Shown here in pieces: positions 1-8,460 of a stretch of DNA of 43,126 nt (the stretch's first letter is position 1; each line of letters begins with the position of its first letter). Origin of the DNA: Actinomycetota bacterium (lineage in GTDB: Bacteria; Actinomycetota; Actinomycetes; Nanopelagicales; Nanopelagicaceae); the NCBI GenBank assembly GCA_005789205.1, contig SXYM01000046.1, positions 1-43,126 of the forward strand. The letters run 5' to 3'. The position numbers and the translations under genes are program-made. A model generated the notes under the pieces. It did no database searches. It was not told the origin of the DNA and saw nothing but the letters and a program-made list of their open reading frames with translations.

Positions 1-391
1 CTCCCTTATTACGCTCTTTCATTCCAGGAAGTGCAACATGCATCAGGCGCATAGGTGTTCGCACAAGCACATCAAGCATTTGCTGCTCAGCACCTAATTG
101 ACTCATCGTGAACGACTTATTGATTCCAAAGCCGGCGTTATTGATGAGGACGTCTATTTGATTGTTGGAGATGTAGTCCTCTATTGACTTACATCCTGCA
201 TCTGTTGCTAGATCTGCCTGAATCACTTTTGTTGCTATTTCAAAAGTGGATTCAAGGCTCTTTGCTCGCTCTTGAAGTCTTGGTAAATCACGGGCAACCA
301 AAACTATGTTGTAGCCATTTTGTGCAAGTAATCGTGTGAAGCTCTCACCAATTCCAACGGTTGCACCAGTTACTAAAGCCCATGATCGCAT
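1..391 (-). CDS. Short-chain dehydrogenase/reductase (SDR), 3' end outside the window
   Basis: Reverse-strand translation from ATG at 391: MRSWALVTGATVGIGESFTRLLAQNGYNIVLVARD...DVLINNAGFG; Rossmann TGxxxGIG and NNAG motifs. Confidence 0.9.
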   Translation of the reverse strand, partial: MRSWALVTGATVGIGESFTRLLAQNGYNIVLVARDLPRLQERAKSLESTFEIATKVIQADLATDAGCKSIEDYISNNQIDVLINNAGFGINKSFTMSQLGAEQQMLDVLVRTPMRLMHVALPGMKERNKG

Positions 392-2098
392 CTAAATCTC
401 CAAGTTAACTCGTAGTTCGCCCAAGGCCCCCGCTGGAACAAATGGTGCGTGCGGTGCAACTGCATTTAATCTTTTATAAGGTTGATCTTGTGTGGGCCTT
501 GAATCCACATCACCTTTATTTGGCCACAGCGATAAAGCACGTTCTGCTTGGGCAGTAATTGTGAGTGAAGGATTAACGCCTAGGTTTGCAGTAATCGTTG
601 AGCCATCAACAATATGAAGTGTTGGGTAGTTCCAAACGCGGTGGTAAGGATCAATTACTCCCTGGCTCTGATCACTGCCAATGACGCAACCACCAACAAA
701 GTGGGCGGTAAATGGAGCATCTATGAGATCGCCAACATGTCCGCCTGCTATTCCGCCGTGCTTTTGTGCAATGTGTCTAACGGCCTCATTAGCTGCTGGA
801 ATGTATGTGGCGTTGGGATGCTCAGGATCATTAGTTGAAGTTAAATGCCACCCAAAGATTGATTTCTTTCCTCGAACAGAGACTGATGAGTCAACATTTT
901 GCATCGTTAGTGCGATAACTGTTCGCTCACTCCAACGCCGTACATTCAAAATCTTAAGGAGAAGTTTTGGATTAGCTACAAACTGCTTCCACCACTGCTT
1001 TCGTCGATCTTGTGATGAATGACCATCGGTCATTATGGTTTGTAGCAAGCCCATTAGATTAGAACCTTTGCCATAGCGAACAGGTTCAATGTGGGTGTTT
1101 TCATCAGGGAAGAAGGAAGAAGTAATAGCGCTGCCATCGCTGTAATCAATATCAGTATTTTGCATCAGCGCACCGGTTAATGCTTCACTATTTGTTCTAG
1201 ACAAATCACCTAAACGATCAGAAATCGCAGGAAGTACCTGGTCATCCTTCATTTTATGGAGCAGTTTTTGTGTATTAAATGTTCCAGCAGCAACAATTAC
1301 ATCTTTAGCGAAAAATACATTTCCCTTGTGACCTAACCAGTTATCAGTTTTACGGGTGGTAATTTTCCATTCTCCCTTAGATAATTTCTCAATTTTTGTA
1401 GCAGTCGTCATTGGAAAAACTTGAGCTCCAGCTTTTTCAGCAAGGCCCAGGTAGTTCTTAGGTAATGTGTTTTTTGCATTGAATCTGCATCCACTCATAC
1501 AAGCACCGCACTGCATGCATCCATTACGGTCAGGACCAACACCACCAAAGAATGGATCTTTACTCGCAACTCCTTTGCCATCACCAAAATAGATTCCTAG
1601 TGGAGCCATTTTGAAAGTGTGGCCCACACCCATTGCTTCAGCTGCTTCTTTCATAGCCTTATCGCTATTAGAAAAATAAGGATTTTCTGTTACACCCAAC
1701 ATCCGACGAGCTTGGTCATACCAAGGTTCTAGCTCTTCTTTCCAGTTAGTAATTGATGCCCATTGTTTATCAGTGAAGTATTGATCACCGGGTTGATACA
1801 AAGTATTTGCATACACCAAAGATCCACCACCGACACCTGCGCCAGCTAAAACCAGAACATCAGGCAAAACATGAATGCGTTGTATTCCATAGAGGCCAAG
1901 TTTTGGAGCAAAAAGGAATTTGCTTATGCGCCATGATGTCTTTGGGAAATCTTGATCTCGAAAACGCTTTCCTGCCTCTAACACGGCAACGCTATAACCC
2001 TTTTCGCGAAGGCGCAGCGCAGATACGGAGCCACCAAAGCCGGATCCAATTACAACAACATCAAATGTTTTCTTCACGGATTTTCCATGTTGTTCCAT
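392..2098 (-). CDS. GMC-family FAD-dependent oxidoreductase (cholesterol oxidase-like)
   Basis: FDVVVIGSGFGGSVSALRLREKGYSVAVLEAGKRF FAD-binding motif; GAGVGGGSLVYANTL; C-terminal VDGSTITANLGVNPSLTITAQAERA. ORF can extend to 2107; the start is uncertain. Confidence 0.9.
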   Translation of the reverse strand: MEQHGKSVKKTFDVVVIGSGFGGSVSALRLREKGYSVAVLEAGKRFRDQDFPKTSWRISKFLFAPKLGLYGIQRIHVLPDVLVLAGAGVGGGSLVYANTLYQPGDQYFTDKQWASITNWKEELEPWYDQARRMLGVTENPYFSNSDKAMKEAAEAMGVGHTFKMAPLGIYFGDGKGVASKDPFFGGVGPDRNGCMQCGACMSGCRFNAKNTLPKNYLGLAEKAGAQVFPMTTATKIEKLSKGEWKITTRKTDNWLGHKGNVFFAKDVIVAAGTFNTQKLLHKMKDDQVLPAISDRLGDLSRTNSEALTGALMQNTDIDYSDGSAITSSFFPDENTHIEPVRYGKGSNLMGLLQTIMTDGHSSQDRRKQWWKQFVANPKLLLKILNVRRWSERTVIALTMQNVDSSVSVRGKKSIFGWHLTSTNDPEHPNATYIPAANEAVRHIAQKHGGIAGGHVGDLIDAPFTAHFVGGCVIGSDQSQGVIDPYHRVWNYPTLHIVDGSTITANLGVNPSLTITAQAERALSLWPNKGDVDSRPTQDQPYKRLNAVAPHAPFVPAGALGELRVNLEI

Positions 2099-3272
2099 AG
2101 GACTCAAGTGAATCTAAAAATGGCTTTGCATCAAACCATTCAGGACCTGCAACTCCTTCAGGTTTCCAGATGCCTTTATGGATTAACTCCATTGCAATTA
2201 CTGGATTTACCGCTGTTTGCCACACAACTGCTTGATCTCCGTATTCAGCCATAGACCACTCGTTATCAATGACGTTATACATGTAACAAGCGTAAGGCTT
2301 TCCATCTTTATTTAGGCCCTTTACTAATGCACCTGCACAAGTTTTGCCCTTCATGCGAGAACCCAACGTCGCAGGATCTGGCAAAGAAGCTGCAAGTAGA
2401 TCGCGAGGAGAGACCGAGATTCCCTGGACATCAACGTTTTCTTTGCGATCCATACCGAGCATGTGAATGGTTTTTAAGGTTGTGATGAACTGGGCACCGA
2501 GACCATATTTAAAATTAACTTTTTTGGCATCAACTTTTTGGGGGATTAAGACAACTTCTTCGTGTTCAACGTTTACGCACTCGACTGGACCAATTCCTTC
2601 AGGGTAATCAAAAGTTTCTATTTCACTAAATGGCTCTGTTGTAAACCAACCGCGTCCATCTTCCCAAACCAACGGGGGATTTAAGCATTCTTCGATTGTT
2701 GTCCAGATTGAAAATGATGGGGCAAATTCATAACCTTCAACAGTTAAGTTGGATCCATCAAAGATTGTTATGGAATCAATTACAGAGAAAAGATGATCTG
2801 CGGCGTAACGTGCAAATACATCACTCATTCCAGGCTCTATACCCATTCCAACTAGTGCGTAAATATCGCGCTCTTTCCAGTTCCAATCACGGGCAAACTG
2901 TTCATCTCCCAGCTTTACGCCAGTTTCAGAGTTTGGATAGTGAGGATGTGGTCGGGATAAAGACATCGCCATGTCAATGTAGTTAGTACTTTCAATTTCG
3001 CAGGCTAGAAAAATTGGCATCACAAAACGTGGATCAACAGCATTGACTACAACATCTGGTTTCACTTTACGAATAAGAGCTCGGATATCTTCAAGCTCGG
3101 CAGCGTTAACTTCGGCTGCTGAAAACCTGGAGTCCTTTACGCGGACTACTGCTTCTTCAGCACGAGAGAGCGTGCGATCTGCAATAACCATGGAAGTAAT
3201 AAATGACTTGCGAGAAGAGATATTGACAATAGCTCTGCCAACTCCGCCCGCGCCTATAACTAGCGCCTTCAT
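2061..3272 (-). CDS. Saccharopine dehydrogenase-family protein
   Basis: MKALVIGAGGVGRAIVNISS start; PDVVVNAVDPRF...YIDMA; family-like architecture. The ORF extends to 3362 but the GxGGVG motif favours the internal ATG. Confidence 0.8.
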   Translation of the reverse strand: MKALVIGAGGVGRAIVNISSRKSFITSMVIADRTLSRAEEAVVRVKDSRFSAAEVNAAELEDIRALIRKVKPDVVVNAVDPRFVMPIFLACEIESTNYIDMAMSLSRPHPHYPNSETGVKLGDEQFARDWNWKERDIYALVGMGIEPGMSDVFARYAADHLFSVIDSITIFDGSNLTVEGYEFAPSFSIWTTIEECLNPPLVWEDGRGWFTTEPFSEIETFDYPEGIGPVECVNVEHEEVVLIPQKVDAKKVNFKYGLGAQFITTLKTIHMLGMDRKENVDVQGISVSPRDLLAASLPDPATLGSRMKGKTCAGALVKGLNKDGKPYACYMYNVIDNEWSMAEYGDQAVVWQTAVNPVIAMELIHKGIWKPEGVAGPEWFDAKPFLDSLESYGTTWKIREENI

Positions 3273-3369
3273 TGCTGGCCCCACATGAGGAAATAACATC
3301 CTTTTCGATTGTTTTAGCCAGTCTAGCCTTGTCATTAATTCATGACAAGATTGCCCCTGCACAATCTAA

Positions 3370-3442
3370 GTCCCCGTAGCTCAGTGGATAGAGCAACCGC
3401 CTCCTAAGCGGTAGGTCGCAGGTTCAACTCCCGCCGGGGACA
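3370..3442 (+). tRNA. tRNA-Arg (anticodon CCT)
   Basis: Acceptor GTCCCCG/CGGGGAC, anticodon arm ACCGC-CTCCTAA-GCGGT, T arm GCAGG-TTCAACT-CCCGC; CCA not encoded. Confidence 0.95.
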
Positions 3443-3454
3443 CGTAATTTTCAA

Positions 3455-5563
3455 TTAATGCTTAAGAGTAAATTTCTGCATCCAATTAGGTGCCCACCAG
3501 TTACGTTCACCAAACAAACGCATAAGTGCTGGAACAAGAAGAGCACGCACCAAAGTTGCATCCAAAATAACTGCAAGTGCAACTCCAAAGCCCAACATTT
3601 TGATAGATGTAACGCCGCTTGTGATAAAGGAAGCGAAAACAACGGCCAATAAGAGTGCAGCAGCAGTAATGATTCGAGCAGATCTCTGTAGTCCAACTGC
3701 AACAGATTCAACATTACTCTTACCGCTTAAGTGTTCCTCACGAATTCGTGAGAGCAAGAACAGTTCATAGTCCATTGAAAGTCCGAACACAACTACTGCT
3801 ACCAGAATCACTGAACCCGTATCTAAAGTGCCGGTTACGGTGAAATCACCTACCAACCACTTCAAGTGTCCATCAATAAATATCCACGTAATGGCACCTA
3901 GAGTTGCAACTAATGAAAGCGCATTTAAAATCACTGCCTTAATCGGCAAGATGATTGATCCAGTGAAGATAAAGATAAGAATTAACACAGTCAGTGCAAT
4001 CCATCCTAAGGCCAGAGGCAATGTTCTAGCGATTCCGTCTTGAGAGTCTGTGAAGTCAGCTGCTGCTCCACCAATGAGTGTGCCAGCAGGCTGTTCAAGG
4101 TTTCTAATGTCGTGAATAACCTTCATTGAATCAGTGCTCCGTGATGGCACAGAGGAGATTACCTGGACTCGAATATCTTGCTTGTAGGTTTCAATTGCAC
4201 CCACACGGACAATGCCTTCAACATTTTTAACTTTATCTAAGAATGATGTTATTTCGCTCTCACGCCCAACGCCATTTGGCACCACAACTTCAATCGGGCT
4301 GCCAATTAATCCGTCAAAGCGGGTATCAACGATTTGAGATGCAATTGCAGCTGGATTTGATGCAGGCAGAACTCTTGAGTCAACTTGAGCAAAGGAAATA
4401 TTTGTAACAGGAGCAGCCATTATTCCTAAGACAACTAAGCAAGCAATTACAACTGGAACCGGGCGCTGCATAACGTTACGCGCAGTGCGTGCCCAGCGAC
4501 CATCTTCTTTAGGAGTAATTGCACTTTTGCGTATAACGCCCTTATCAACTTTTTCACCAAGTACTGCAAGAAGTGCCGGCAGAGCGATTACTGCGCCAAT
4601 CACAGCAAATGTAATGACTGCAACACCTGCGTATCCAAAGGATTTTAAGAACTCAAGTGGGAAGAAGAGCAGTGAGGCCATCGTGACAAAAACAGTGAGT
4701 CCTGAATAGAAAACAGTTTTACCGGCTGTAGCAACGGTTGTGACTACGGATTCTTCAACGCTGTGGCCGTTATGGAGTTCTTCTCGGAATCGATTGACCA
4801 TGAGAAGTGCGTAATCGATACCAAGGCCTAATCCAAGGCCAGTGATGAGATTGAGAGCAAAGACGCTCACATTAGTAAATAGCGTTAATAGATAAATAAT
4901 AAAGAAAGATCCGAGGATGGCAGTCACACCGACAAATAGTGGTGTTGCAGATGCTACGAGGGCACCGAAAACAAATACGAGAAGGAGGAATGTTAGTGGA
5001 ATTGCAATTGATTCAGCGAGAATCAAATCCTTTTCAATCTTGTGGTTGATTGCATAAGTAATAACGCCCGCACCAGATGCATAGATCTGAACATTCTTGT
5101 ACTTGCCATCAAACTCTTCCTGTAGTGATGCACCGACCGAGCTCAGGGCATCCCAATCAAAAGCATCAATATCGGAATACACCAATATGAAGCCTGCTTT
5201 TCCATCTTTAGATTTCATGGTTGGTGATCCACCGGTGGACCAGTAGGAATAAGTTTTTGAGACTCCCTTATGGTTTTGAATCTTCTTTTCAATTTCAATT
5301 GCTGTGCTTGCAACGGCTGGATCATCGATTGTTGAACTTGCAGAGTCCACAACCATCACTACAACTGGCTCTTCTGCACCAAATACATCAACAACATACT
5401 TAGCAGCCTTAGCTGAATCGCTATTGAGGTCTGAGTAACCACCTGAATCTAAGCGGCCAAAGGATAAGGAGCCGACTGCTCCAGCGATGATTGTTGTAAT
5501 AATGAAGGATAAAAGGACTAGCTTGCTGCGCTTAACGATGAACTTTCCAAGCTTCTCAAACAC
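3455..5563 (-). CDS. MMPL/RND-family transporter, two SSD-like TM blocks
   Basis: 702 aa; GLGLGLGIDYALLMVNRFREE and FGLSMDYELFLLSRIREEH motifs typical of MMPL proteins. Confidence 0.93.
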   Translation of the reverse strand: MFEKLGKFIVKRSKLVLLSFIITTIIAGAVGSLSFGRLDSGGYSDLNSDSAKAAKYVVDVFGAEEPVVVMVVDSASSTIDDPAVASTAIEIEKKIQNHKGVSKTYSYWSTGGSPTMKSKDGKAGFILVYSDIDAFDWDALSSVGASLQEEFDGKYKNVQIYASGAGVITYAINHKIEKDLILAESIAIPLTFLLLVFVFGALVASATPLFVGVTAILGSFFIIYLLTLFTNVSVFALNLITGLGLGLGIDYALLMVNRFREELHNGHSVEESVVTTVATAGKTVFYSGLTVFVTMASLLFFPLEFLKSFGYAGVAVITFAVIGAVIALPALLAVLGEKVDKGVIRKSAITPKEDGRWARTARNVMQRPVPVVIACLVVLGIMAAPVTNISFAQVDSRVLPASNPAAIASQIVDTRFDGLIGSPIEVVVPNGVGRESEITSFLDKVKNVEGIVRVGAIETYKQDIRVQVISSVPSRSTDSMKVIHDIRNLEQPAGTLIGGAAADFTDSQDGIARTLPLALGWIALTVLILIFIFTGSIILPIKAVILNALSLVATLGAITWIFIDGHLKWLVGDFTVTGTLDTGSVILVAVVVFGLSMDYELFLLSRIREEHLSGKSNVESVAVGLQRSARIITAAALLLAVVFASFITSGVTSIKMLGFGVALAVILDATLVRALLVPALMRLFGERNWWAPNWMQKFTLKH

Positions 5564-5595
5564 GTTTCTTACTCCTTAGAGGTAGACTTAAAACT

Positions 5596-5712
5596 ATGAG
5601 TGATCTCTTTCCTAATGTGACATCAGATGAGATCGATCCTGAAGCCGCGGCAGAACAATTACGACGCGAAGAAGAAATTAAGTCAGATAAGCCGCCCCAC
5701 CACCAGGATTAA
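5596..5712 (+). CDS. Short ORF, hypothetical acidic 38-aa protein
   Basis: ATG at 5596 to TAA at 5710-5712: MSDLFPNVTSDEIDPEAAAEQLRREEEIKSDKPPHHQD. Not in the ORF track (below its length cutoff); AGAGG-like site upstream. Confidence 0.45.
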   Translation: MSDLFPNVTSDEIDPEAAAEQLRREEEIKSDKPPHHQD

Positions 5713-5972
5713 TCAGCCTTAGCTGCCGGAGTTGGTGCAGCTGCCGGAGTTGGTGCAGCTGCCGGAGTTGTTTTGGCGGGTTCACTTGTTGTCTTTTTTG
5801 CAGAATCAGTTTTATAAAATCCAGAGCCTTTGAAAACAACACCCACCGCGCTAAAGACCTTACGGATTTCTCCCTTGCACTCTGGGCATTGGGTGAGTGA
5901 GGCATCGCTAAAGGACTGAAAGGCTTCAAATTCATGTTCGCAAGCGTTACATGCGTATTGGTAAGTAGGCAC
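5709..5972 (-). CDS. FmdB-family zinc-ribbon regulatory protein
   Basis: MPTYQYACNACEHEFEAFQSFSDASLTQCPECKGEIRKVF; CxxC...CxxC zinc ribbon; low-complexity tail AAAPTPAAAPTPAA. Confidence 0.95.
   Translation of the reverse strand: MPTYQYACNACEHEFEAFQSFSDASLTQCPECKGEIRKVFSAVGVVFKGSGFYKTDSAKKTTSEPAKTTPAAAPTPAAAPTPAAKAD
5722..5770. repeat. 18-bp tandem repeat (about 2.7 copies) in the fmdB 3' end
   Basis: gctgccggagttggtgca at 5722-5739 and 5740-5757, then a partial third copy at 5758-5770; in frame, encodes the AAPTPA repeat. Confidence 0.9.
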
Positions 5973-6085
5973 TAGCGCTCCAATCTTTGAATTCGACCAT
6001 ATTCCAACCCTTTGGGGTAGAAGCCAAGTCTAAAGAAGTGAGACGATTGGCGCGAATTAAGGTCCCAGTTGTGAAGGAGATCTAA

Positions 6086-6616
6086 GTGAAAATCACTCGA
6101 GTCCGCCAATTCTTGGCCGCTTTTACCTTTATCAGCCTTCTAGGCATGATGCCAGCGAGTGCAAACTCACTTATTACTACATCACCAATAAGTGGTTCAA
6201 CAGTCACCACAGCTCCTATGTCTGTAACTCTGACAACTCAGAAAGCTTTGCTTCCTGATGCAAATGAAATAGTGGTTACAGATCCAGCAGGCGTGCGTGT
6301 TGATGATGGAACTTTAACTCTTACTGATGTTTCAGCAACTATTGGGCTGAAACCTCTTGTTGAATCTGGAATTTATAGAGTTTCATACACACTGTATTCA
6401 GAAGGTGAAGTTCCGTTAGAAGGATCATTCACATTTAATTTCTCTGCACCAACAGTAATCACACCTACCGAACCATCACCCACTCCAACAGAATCGCAAA
6501 CACCTGCAAGCAGTAGTTGGGCCACAAACGTGTTTATCATTTTTATTTTGATTATGGCGTTTTTTGTCTTGATTGCACTCGCGCTCTATGCGCGAAAACT
6601 CTTTAGGGAACGATGA
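6086..6616 (+). CDS. Secreted CopC-domain protein with Thr/Pro/Ser-rich linker and C-terminal TM anchor
   Basis: Signal peptide MKITRVRQFLAAFTFISLLGMMPASAN; TTSPISGSTVTTAPMSVTL and GIYRVSYTLYSEGEVPLEGSFTFNF match the CopC fold; C-terminal TM helix. Confidence 0.8.
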   Translation: MKITRVRQFLAAFTFISLLGMMPASANSLITTSPISGSTVTTAPMSVTLTTQKALLPDANEIVVTDPAGVRVDDGTLTLTDVSATIGLKPLVESGIYRVSYTLYSEGEVPLEGSFTFNFSAPTVITPTEPSPTPTESQTPASSSWATNVFIIFILIMAFFVLIALALYARKLFRER

Positions 6617-8460
6617 TTGCTTTAAGCACAATTTTTAAATATCTATCCCTTATTGGTAGTTTTGCAGTAGTTGGATCACTATTGGCGATGGGCTTCCTGC
6701 TTCTTGATTCCCATGGAAAACTTTCGACTTCAGCTAAAAAGCTTCGCACAATGCTATGGATTTCAGGCCTCACTTGGTCTATAGGAAGCACCGGAGTAAT
6801 TCTCTTTACGCTAGCAACGATTCTCGACCAACCTTTATCATTTGCATTAGATTCAACAGCTCTGCGTTCTTTCCTCACGCAAATTACTTTAGGTCAGTAT
6901 TTACTATTTCAAACACTTGTTGCCCTAGTTATTACTTTTGCTTCAATTCGCGTGAACAAGATCCTTACGGTTATTGCCTTGTTAATCCTTGCCTTCATTG
7001 GATTAGTAGCGCCAGTGTTTGAAAGCCATTCAGCATCGGGTGGTTCACATGCGCTAGCTATCGGCTCCTTGGTGATTCACGTAGTTGCGCTGTCTCTTTG
7101 GGTTGGTGGAGTAATAACGTTAGCGATTTTGGAACCAGAAGATAGGCCAATAGCAGTTCCGCGCTTTAGCCAATTAGCTTTATGGGCTGCCATTGCTGTT
7201 GTTTTAAGTGGAACTGCAAATGCTTGGGCTCGCCTGAATTTCAAAGAAGCCTGGAATAGTGCATATGCATGGGTAGTAATTGGCAAAGTAGTTCTGACAA
7301 TTACCTTAATTATTATTGGATATCTACATCGTAAGAATTTGGCTTTGCGTAGTTCTATTAATTGGAAAGGCTTTTCGCGTTTAATCTTTGCAGAGAGCCT
7401 GATTATGGTTGCAACCGTTGCAATGGGTGCATGGTTATCTTCAAGTCAGGCACCATCAAGACCTGAAACAGCTAAATTTGATTCAGCATTAGCTATTACT
7501 GGAATTTCTACTCCAGCTCAACCCACATGGGTTCGTATTTTGTTTAGTTATGAACCAGATGCTTTAATGATTGGAATCTTGGTTACAGCCGTCGCACTTT
7601 ATATAAAGGGTGTTGTTGTTCTTACAAAGCGTGGAGATAAGTGGCCTGTTGGCCGCACAATTTCATTTGCCCTTGGAATATCAGCAATAGATTTTGCAAC
7701 AAGTGGTGGCCTTGGTTTGTATGCAAACTTTGCTTTTTCATATCACATGGTTGCTCACATGATTCTAGGAATGATTGCACCGATTGGAGTTGTGCTTGGA
7801 GCGCCAATCACATTAGCGCTTCGAACTTTGCCACAGGGCAGAAATAGTGAGGAACGCGGCGTGAGAGGTTCTCTACTCGCCGCACTTCATTCGAAGTTGG
7901 CTGTGTTTTTCACCAACCCAATTGTGGCTTTGGCTATCTTTGATGGTTCACTCTTTGCTCTCTACTTCACAGATCTATTTGGCGCAATGATGCAATCGCA
8001 CGTGGGCCACTTTGTTATGAGCATTCATTTCTTACTCGCTGGAATTCTTTTCTTCCATGTAATTATTGGCATTGATCCAAATCCTCGAAGAGTTCCACAT
8101 TTGGTTCGCATCGTTATTCTCTTCGCAGCCATGAGTATTCATGCCTTCTTCTCAGTGGCGTTAATGTCGACTTCAACACTCATTGATGGTGGATACTTCG
8201 GATCTCTTCAATCACCATGGCTCTCTGATCTACTTGCCGATCAGCGAATGGGTGGATCAATAGGCTGGGCGATGGGCGAAATTCCTATTCTTCTTGCTTT
8301 GGTTGCCACATTTATAAGCTGGGTTAAGGATGATTCACGCGAAGCAATCCGAATTGATAAAAATGCAGCACGATCTGCAGCAATGGGTCAGCCAGATGAG
8401 TTAGCCGCCTATAACAAATATTTGCAAGATTTAGCCCAACGCGATAGAAATGAACCCTAA
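6613..8460 (+). CDS. CopD-CtaG fusion: copper transport domain plus cytochrome c oxidase (caa3) assembly domain
   Basis: N-terminal CopD-like multi-TM with ESHSASGGSHALAIGSLVIHVVALSLWVGG; C-terminal CtaG-like HMVAHMILGMIAPIGVVLGAP...HFVMSIHFLLAGILFFHVIIGIDP; 4-nt ATGA overlap with the upstream gene. Confidence 0.88.
   Translation: MIALSTIFKYLSLIGSFAVVGSLLAMGFLLLDSHGKLSTSAKKLRTMLWISGLTWSIGSTGVILFTLATILDQPLSFALDSTALRSFLTQITLGQYLLFQTLVALVITFASIRVNKILTVIALLILAFIGLVAPVFESHSASGGSHALAIGSLVIHVVALSLWVGGVITLAILEPEDRPIAVPRFSQLALWAAIAVVLSGTANAWARLNFKEAWNSAYAWVVIGKVVLTITLIIIGYLHRKNLALRSSINWKGFSRLIFAESLIMVATVAMGAWLSSSQAPSRPETAKFDSALAITGISTPAQPTWVRILFSYEPDALMIGILVTAVALYIKGVVVLTKRGDKWPVGRTISFALGISAIDFATSGGLGLYANFAFSYHMVAHMILGMIAPIGVVLGAPITLALRTLPQGRNSEERGVRGSLLAALHSKLAVFFTNPIVALAIFDGSLFALYFTDLFGAMMQSHVGHFVMSIHFLLAGILFFHVIIGIDPNPRRVPHLVRIVILFAAMSIHAFFSVALMSTSTLIDGGYFGSLQSPWLSDLLADQRMGGSIGWAMGEIPILLALVATFISWVKDDSREAIRIDKNAARSAAMGQPDELAAYNKYLQDLAQRDRNEP

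Noticed and set aside
614-1022. Plus-strand ORFs inside the GMC oxidoreductase
   Set aside because: Antisense to a clear family member; the translations show no recognisable fold.
3272-3362. N-terminal extension of the saccharopine dehydrogenase-like ORF
   Set aside because: The Rossmann motif begins at the internal Met (3272); the extension runs almost to the tRNA-Arg gene.
3451-3714. 87-aa ORF within the MMPL gene
   Set aside because: Same strand, alternative frame, Leu-rich shadow of the MMPL coding frame.
5722-5770. Repeat considered as a CRISPR array
   Set aside because: Direct tandem repeats with no spacers, inside a coding sequence; no cas genes nearby.
5678-5935. 85-aa ORF with QLHQLRQLHQLRQL repeat
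   Set aside because: Out-of-frame reading of the fmdB 18-bp tandem repeat.
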